From NCBI GenBank assembly GCA_050015055.1, contig JBEKCD010000008.1, forward strand, positions 40,401 through 104,400: a DNA stretch of 64,000 nt, written 5' to 3'. Source of the stretch: JBEKCD01 sp050015055. GTDB taxonomy: Archaea > Thermoproteota > Bathyarchaeia > Bathyarchaeales > Bathycorpusculaceae. Positions within the stretch are counted from its first letter, which is position 1, and every line of letters begins with the position of its first letter. The notes under the pieces were generated by a model. It saw only the letters and a list, made by a program, of their open reading frames with translations, searched no databases and was not told the origin of the DNA. This document shows positions 59,826-64,000 of the stretch, in pieces. Made by a program: the position numbers and the translations under genes.

Positions 59826-60220
59826 CAAACACACGTTCCAACAAGCGAGGCATACTCCTATTCTAACAGTCAATAATATAAAACTTGATACGATTCCGCC
59901 GTTGCAAAACAGCGCGCTCCAGCTGAATTGTTCAAAGAAGTGGATGGTTAGGGGCGTAATGCCGCTGACTATGGTGGCGTGGGGGCTGGCCAAACTCTGT
60001 CGCGACGCAAGAGGAAGAATAACGCTCGTCACCGCGCGCGGCCTCAGACGCATCATAGTGGGATTAAACTTCTTAAGCACATGTGACTGTCAGAATGCGG
60101 CAACACCAGCAAGCGTTTGACAATGGCTCGCAACCACTACAAGAAAGCAACTGCAAGCACTTCACAAAGGCAAATAAGGGCAGGCGTCAAAGTGGAAGAT
60201 ACGTTACGGAAGTGGATTGG
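59826..60220. other. Divergent intergenic region
   Basis: A TATA-like ttttatatt (minus strand, about 59875-59884) would start the LeuA-like transcript near 59855. An 18-codon frame (ATG 59854 region, MPRLLERVFDEKDNIQEA) overlaps that gene in another frame and could be a leader peptide or chance. The nuclease promoter is not clear. Confidence 0.35.
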
Positions 60221-60931
60221 ATGTCAGGGACTGAAACCTTGCTTCCTTATCTCAAAGAAAAGAAGGACAGAGGACAGGAGCAGCCGACCATTATCGTGGA
60301 CAGCCGCGAGGCCACCACGGCGGCAAAAATTGTCAAAGGACTCGCAGAACGTGGCGCCAACATTAGGACAGAAACCCTGGAAAAAGGGGATTACATTTTA
60401 TCTGATCAGTGTGCCGTTGAAAGAAAAACCGTCCATGACTTCGTTTACACGCTCACTCGGCGCTTCCTCTTTGAGCAATTGTTCAAACTGAAGGAAGTCT
60501 ACCCAAAGTCACTCATCCTCCTGGAAGGATATCTGCCCATAATCTACAAGTACAGCCGAATCCAACCGGCAGCGGTGTGGGGGGCATTGTTCAACCTTGC
60601 AAGAAATGGGGTTGCAATAATAAGCACCACATCATACAAGGAAACAGTCGACTTTCTTTACGTAGCCGCGCGCCAAGAACAGATAATCGAAAAAAGAGCT
60701 CCCATAGTTCACCCCTTCAAGAGAGTCGACACAACGGCCGACGCGCAGATATACCTCATCGCCAGCCTACCCAACGTCGGAAGAGAGAAGGCATTAGCCA
60801 TACTCAAATCGTATCAGACACCGTTGAACGCCCTTATAAACGTGGACGATTGGTCCGAAACCGTCTATGGACTTGGACCCAAAATAAGCAGCAAAGTTAA
60901 AGACGTCCTCAATACACCTTTCACGGAGTGA
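60221..60931 (+). CDS. xpf: XPF/ERCC4-type structure-specific nuclease
   Basis: 236 residues. TIIVDSREATTAAKIVKGL, GDYILSDQCAVERKTVHDFV give the GDxnERKxxxD nuclease motif (Asp57, Glu67, Arg68, Lys69). RRFLFEQLFKLKEVYPKSLILLEG follows, and a C-terminal tandem helix-hairpin-helix (IASLPNVGREKALAILKSYQTPLNALIN). This is the short helicase-less form of crenarchaeal type, which cuts branched DNA in repair. ATG 60221 is chosen because the conserved part starts shortly after; an upstream frame to 60083 lacks conservation. Confidence 0.9.
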   Translation: MSGTETLLPYLKEKKDRGQEQPTIIVDSREATTAAKIVKGLAERGANIRTETLEKGDYILSDQCAVERKTVHDFVYTLTRRFLFEQLFKLKEVYPKSLILLEGYLPIIYKYSRIQPAAVWGALFNLARNGVAIISTTSYKETVDFLYVAARQEQIIEKRAPIVHPFKRVDTTADAQIYLIASLPNVGREKALAILKSYQTPLNALINVDDWSETVYGLGPKISSKVKDVLNTPFTE

Positions 60932-60937
60932 AGAAAC

Positions 60938-61303
60938 ATGGACGTCCAAGTCACGCCAACTAACAGAGTCAACATTCTGGGCCTGGACAACCGCTCAGTC
61001 GAAAACATCGCTTGGTGCGCCGCAACTTACGGCGTCAGCAGACTCTACTGGATAGACGGCTACTTGCTGTGCCTGGAAGTGTACGACAAATCCTTCGAGC
61101 ATGAGCTGAAGAACAAAGAGTTTCCTATAAGCCAAGTCTGCTACGCAAAGTTCCCAAAATACGAAAAACTCTACGAAATCGACAAAAGCTTCCAGATACC
61201 AGTCGTAAACGTCTCCGACATGAAACTCTTCCAGGGCATACTGAAAGCCATCCTAGACAACGAGAAGATAGATCAGACGCACTTAAAAACCAAGGATAGC
61301 TAG
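60938..61303 (+). CDS. Hypothetical protein linked to the nuclease gene
   Basis: 121 residues with GGAG 9 bases before ATG, 6 bases after xpf. Alpha-beta sequence: VENIAWCAATYGVSRLYWIDGYLLCLEVYD, FPISQVCYAKFPKYEKLYEID, IPVVNVSDMKLFQGILKAIL. The family is not recognised. Tight spacing suggests a role with the nuclease. Its end overlaps convergent iorB by 4 bases. Confidence 0.75.
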   Translation: MDVQVTPTNRVNILGLDNRSVENIAWCAATYGVSRLYWIDGYLLCLEVYDKSFEHELKNKEFPISQVCYAKFPKYEKLYEIDKSFQIPVVNVSDMKLFQGILKAILDNEKIDQTHLKTKDS

Positions 61304-61908
61304 ACTCGCTTCTGCTCCTTTCTCACGCGGTCATGGCCAAGTTCGAACGCCTTAACGTTCATTTCTACGTACTTTTTTGGAACGAGCTCCCGTAAAACCT
61401 CAACCACGCTCTTAGCATTCACTGGAAAATCTTTAACCGCAGCCAGAGCCCCCAACAACACACTGTTCTGCGTCAACCTACTTCCAGCTTTTTTGGCCAG
61501 CTCAGCCGCTTCAATAACGATAACCTCGCTGGTGAACAGACGAATCTTCGCCAAGACCTCCTCAACGCTCGGGTACTCCGTGTTCTTGGCGGCAAGCTCA
61601 GTGGGAGGGATTCGCTGAGTGTTCATTATGACGAGCGTTTTTTCTGATGCACTCTTCAAGTTCCGCACTGTTTCCAGAGGCTCAAATCCTAGGAGAACGT
61701 CTGCTTGGCCTTCCAACACAGTAGACGCGAGAACACCTTCACCGATCCTCACGTTTGAAACCACGGCCCCGCCACGTTGAGCCATACCGTGGATTTCGCT
61801 CACCCGAACATTCAAACCGTCCCGGACAGCAGCAGAGCCTATGACCTCGGCGGCTAACAACGTGCCCTGTCCACCTACACCGGCCAGAACGATGTTGAAC
61901 TCCTTCAT
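61300..61908 (-). CDS. iorB: Indolepyruvate:ferredoxin oxidoreductase, beta subunit
   Basis: 202 residues. FNIVLAGVGGQGTLLAAEVIGSAAV (Gly-rich gamma-type domain), VRVSEIHGMAQRGGAVVSNVRIGE and SVLLGALAAVKDFPV are IorB signatures. With IorA it oxidises aromatic 2-oxoacids to aryl-acetyl-CoA, reducing ferredoxin. ATG 61908 overlaps the iorA stop by four bases and has GGGGAG 9 bases upstream. Confidence 0.93.
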   Translation of the reverse strand: MKEFNIVLAGVGGQGTLLAAEVIGSAAVRDGLNVRVSEIHGMAQRGGAVVSNVRIGEGVLASTVLEGQADVLLGFEPLETVRNLKSASEKTLVIMNTQRIPPTELAAKNTEYPSVEEVLAKIRLFTSEVIVIEAAELAKKAGSRLTQNSVLLGALAAVKDFPVNAKSVVEVLRELVPKKYVEMNVKAFELGHDRVRKEQKRV

Positions 61909-63794
61909 TCTGCACAACTCCCCTCTATCGCGCCGTAAGGGCAGACAGAAATACAGAGTCCGCACGCGGTGCAAGAGTTCTCATCGATTCTCACCTTTCC
62001 TTCTTCAACCACTATGGCGGGACAGCCCAACAGTTTGATGCAGGCCATGCAGTTTGTGCACTTTTCGTTGATTCTAGAGGGTATCGCGGTTACACCCCTG
62101 CGCCTCTTTTCTCTCGCGTCCATTAATGTACATGGAGCGCGGAAAACCACGACCGAAGGCCCTGGCTGATGCAATGCTTCTTTCAACACCGTCGCGGCCT
62201 CCTTCGTCCTGAAGGGGTCCACGACTCTGACGTACTTGACGCCGCATCCTTCCGCGACTTTTTCGATGAGAATCCTCTCGGCAGGAATCTGCATGCCAGT
62301 CAGGCCCGTTCCAGGGTGCGGCTGATGCCCAGTCATGGCCGTGGCAAGATTATCCAACACAACCACGACTATCCTGCTATTATTGTAAACGGCATTCACC
62401 AAACCAGGAATCCCCGCGTGGAAAAACGTCGAGTCTCCAATCGTGGCCACGGTGTCCCTGCCCGTCACCCTGCTTATTCCCTGGGCAGTGCCCACGCTTG
62501 CCCCCATGCAAATCATGATATCACCCACGCCGAACGGCGGAGCGATTCCCAACGCGTAACAGCCTATATCATCCGGATACACCGCCATCTCCCCTCCAAC
62601 CTTCTTTATGACGTAGAAGGACGCCCTGTGTGGGCAACCAGCGCAGAGGATTGGAGGCCTCGACGGCAAATCCTTGACTACTCCGCTGTACTTCTCGTCA
62701 ATCTTCTGGAAGTCTATCGGAAGTTTTTTGGCGGTTATCTCGGAGAGACCTGTTGCAACAAGGCGAGTTGTAAGCTCTCCTTCCTTCGGAAAATATTGCC
62801 TATTCATCTTTCCGCATATGACCGTGTCGGAGGCGTAGTCTTTGGCTATTGCCTTGATCTGCATCTCCAAGTAGGGTTCAAGCTCCTCTACTACAACTAC
62901 TCGATCGTAGCTCTTCAAGAACTCCGCAATCATCTTTTCTGGAAGCGGATGCGTCATGCCGAGCTTGAGAACGCCCGCATCCAAGCCGAGCAGACTCGCC
63001 GCTTCGACCGCGCAGTTATAGGCTGAGCTTGACGAGATGATACCAATATCCGCGCCCCTTCGCACGACCTTGTTGAAGGGTGATTCTTCGCTGATTTCCA
63101 TGGCTTTTGCCGCCTGCTTCAGTAGGACTTCATGCTTGGGCCTGGAGTTGGCGGGCACCATAACCAAGCGTTTCACGTCTCTAACAAAATCACCTTTCAG
63201 GTTTGGTTTCCTTAATTCTCCGTACGCGACGGGTCCGCGTGTGTGGCTCACGCGGGTTGTTGTTCTCAGGAGCACAGGCAGTTCGAGTTTCTCCGAGATA
63301 TCGACGGCGTAAACCGTCATTTCCTTCGCTTCCTGAGCATCTGAGGGCTCCAAGCAGGGCAGGTTTGCGAACAGAGCGTAGAAGCGGTTGTCCTGCTCGT
63401 TCTGGGAGCTGTAGCATTCTGGATCGTCCGCTGTGACGATTACGTAGCCTCCTCTTACACCCGTGTAGGCTAGCGTCATAACTAAGTCGGCGGCCACGTT
63501 GAGTCCAACATGTTTCATAGCCGTGAGGGCTCTCACTCCACAGTTCGCAGCCCCAGCGGCAACTTCAACGGCGACCATCTCGTTGACCGAGTACTCCATG
63601 TACAATCCGACTTGAGAAGCGATTTCTGAAATGGAGTCGCCTATTTCAGACGCAGGTGTACCCGGATAAGTGGTTACCACGCCCACCCCCGCTTCCAAGA
63701 TTCCCCGCGCGATGGCTTCGTTGCCCAGCAGGAGAACCCGTTTTCCTGGCGCTTCCTGCAACAAAACTTTCCGGTCAGGCAAAGAGTTTCTCAC
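61905..63794 (-). CDS. iorA: Indolepyruvate:ferredoxin oxidoreductase, alpha subunit
   Basis: 629 residues from GTG 63794. RVLLLGNEAIARGILEAGVGVVTTYPGTPASEI (pyrimidine-type TPP domain), CAGCPHRASFYVIKK, CMGASVGTAQG...ATIGDSTFFHAGIPGLVNAVYN (TPP/Mg binding GDS...N) and a C-terminal 8Fe ferredoxin domain (CTNCMACIKLLGCP, CTACGLCISVCPYG). It drives aromatic amino acid degradation. A TATA (cctatatgtg) at 63830-63838 and a palindrome precede it; the TTG at 63818 lies inside that palindrome, so a downstream start is preferred. Confidence 0.93.
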   Translation of the reverse strand: MRNSLPDRKVLLQEAPGKRVLLLGNEAIARGILEAGVGVVTTYPGTPASEIGDSISEIASQVGLYMEYSVNEMVAVEVAAGAANCGVRALTAMKHVGLNVAADLVMTLAYTGVRGGYVIVTADDPECYSSQNEQDNRFYALFANLPCLEPSDAQEAKEMTVYAVDISEKLELPVLLRTTTRVSHTRGPVAYGELRKPNLKGDFVRDVKRLVMVPANSRPKHEVLLKQAAKAMEISEESPFNKVVRRGADIGIISSSSAYNCAVEAASLLGLDAGVLKLGMTHPLPEKMIAEFLKSYDRVVVVEELEPYLEMQIKAIAKDYASDTVICGKMNRQYFPKEGELTTRLVATGLSEITAKKLPIDFQKIDEKYSGVVKDLPSRPPILCAGCPHRASFYVIKKVGGEMAVYPDDIGCYALGIAPPFGVGDIMICMGASVGTAQGISRVTGRDTVATIGDSTFFHAGIPGLVNAVYNNSRIVVVVLDNLATAMTGHQPHPGTGLTGMQIPAERILIEKVAEGCGVKYVRVVDPFRTKEAATVLKEALHQPGPSVVVFRAPCTLMDAREKRRRGVTAIPSRINEKCTNCMACIKLLGCPAIVVEEGKVRIDENSCTACGLCISVCPYGAIEGSCAE

Positions 63795-63804
63795 CAATTT
63801 AATT

Positions 63805-63838
63805 GAAGATTGTGACAATCTTCGGGTTTCACATATAG
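63805..63838 (-). promoter_or_regulatory. iorAB promoter with a perfect 19-base palindrome
   Basis: GAAGATTGTGACAATCTTC (63805-63823) is a 9+1+9 perfect inverted repeat. It sits about 10-30 bases downstream of the TATA box (acatatagg, 63831-63839 on the plus strand) and 11 bases before the start codon, over the expected transcription start. The geometry is that of a repressor operator for iorAB. Confidence 0.6.
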
Positions 63839-63901
63839 GTTTTGGTAGGAAAGACGCAAAGGCTGATGAAAAAAGGGAGACTGTTCTATCCGAAAATAGG
63901 G

Positions 63902-64000
63902 TTACACTTTGTCTTTGAAGTATATTTCTGCTGGAGTTAAATAGTTTAGCCCTTCATGTGGCCTCGTGTAGTTGTAGTAGCGGATGAAGCTCCAGTGCTG
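63902..64000 (-). mobile_element. DDE transposase/integrase-core protein, C-terminal end (runs off the right edge)
   Basis: Reading the minus strand from the edge gives QHWSFIRYYNYTRPHEGLNY, then LTPAEIYFKDKV and TAA at 63902-63904. The YNYxRPHxxLxxxTPAE pattern is the C-terminal end of rve/IS481- or IS3-like transposases. An insertion element therefore lies just beyond the window, about 100 bases from the iorAB promoter. The element end or repeats cannot be seen. Confidence 0.75.

Noticed and set aside
62169..63026. 285-codon plus-strand frame opposite iorA
   Set aside because: Long because of codon bias of iorA; Arg/His-rich and without motifs.
1..64000. CRISPR arrays, rRNA genes or a replication origin
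   Set aside because: No regularly spaced repeats, no rRNA sequence and no Orc1/Cdc6 gene with origin-type repeats were seen.

Overview
The window is archaeal chromosome, most likely from a TACK-lineage archaeon of the Bathyarchaeia/Thaumarchaeota kind. This assignment is an inference from gene content; no 16S or ribosomal operon is present. Archaeal hallmarks are TATA-binding protein, an archaellin with a class III signal peptide, deoxyhypusine synthase, diphthine synthase, CTP-dependent riboflavin kinase, archaeal FAD synthase, the archaeal pantoate kinase/phosphopantothenate synthetase route to CoA, and promoters with TATA boxes about 25 bases upstream of short leaders. A eukaryotic-type topoisomerase IB and an RNA polymerase subunit Rpo5 that keeps a eukaryote-like N-terminal domain point to the TACK side. 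Coding sequence is dense, with many TTG/GTG starts, ATGA/GTGA overlaps and GGAGG-type ribosome binding sites.

Layout. 1-4.4 kb: 5' end of a secreted protein, a small membrane protein, a DUF72 gene pair and an archaellin. 4.4-9.4 kb: a beta-CASP RNase remnant, a kinase-like protein and a three-gene ABC-2 exporter operon. 9.4-13.4 kb: Rpo5, then nrdR-nrdD-nrdG (anaerobic dNTP synthesis) behind paired NrdR-box-like sites. 13.6-18 kb: decayed GNAT, MFS and unknown genes around an intact P-type ATPase. 18.1-19.6 kb: a signalling operon with two NitrOD5-like paralogues, a 53-codon gene and a response regulator. 19.8-30.7 kb: mostly small genes, three tRNAs (one with an 18-20 nt insertion), DinB polymerase, deoxyhypusine synthase, a GH3-like enzyme and a metallopeptidase. 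30.8-36.6 kb: topoisomerase IB, a transglutaminase-like protein, YhbY, TBP, tRNA-Ala and an Lrp regulator.

36.9-49.3 kb: an integrase remnant, dphB, DUF357-ribL (FAD synthase), rhomboid protease, ribK, then a seven-gene co-directional cluster covering CoA synthesis from ketoisovalerate and aspartate to dephospho-CoA (panB, panE, pantoate kinase, phosphopantothenate synthetase, aspartate decarboxylase, coaBC, coaD), followed by DUF763. 49.5-55.2 kb: a second ABC-2 exporter and a LipS1/LipS2-like lipoyl synthase pair flanking a regulator and an FMN-binding protein. 55.3-63.8 kb: CoA-transferase A/B, acyl-CoA dehydrogenase, a LeuA/HMG-CoA-lyase-like enzyme, an XPF-type nuclease and indolepyruvate:ferredoxin oxidoreductase iorAB. 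The right edge cuts through a DDE transposase.

Together the genes fit an anaerobe that makes its own CoA, FAD, lipoate and deoxynucleotides and degrades amino acids or organic acids through ferredoxin-linked 2-oxoacid oxidation and acyl-CoA chemistry. Several genes shorter than 60 codons (18597, 25904, 33194) and a number of decayed genes lie between the larger ones.
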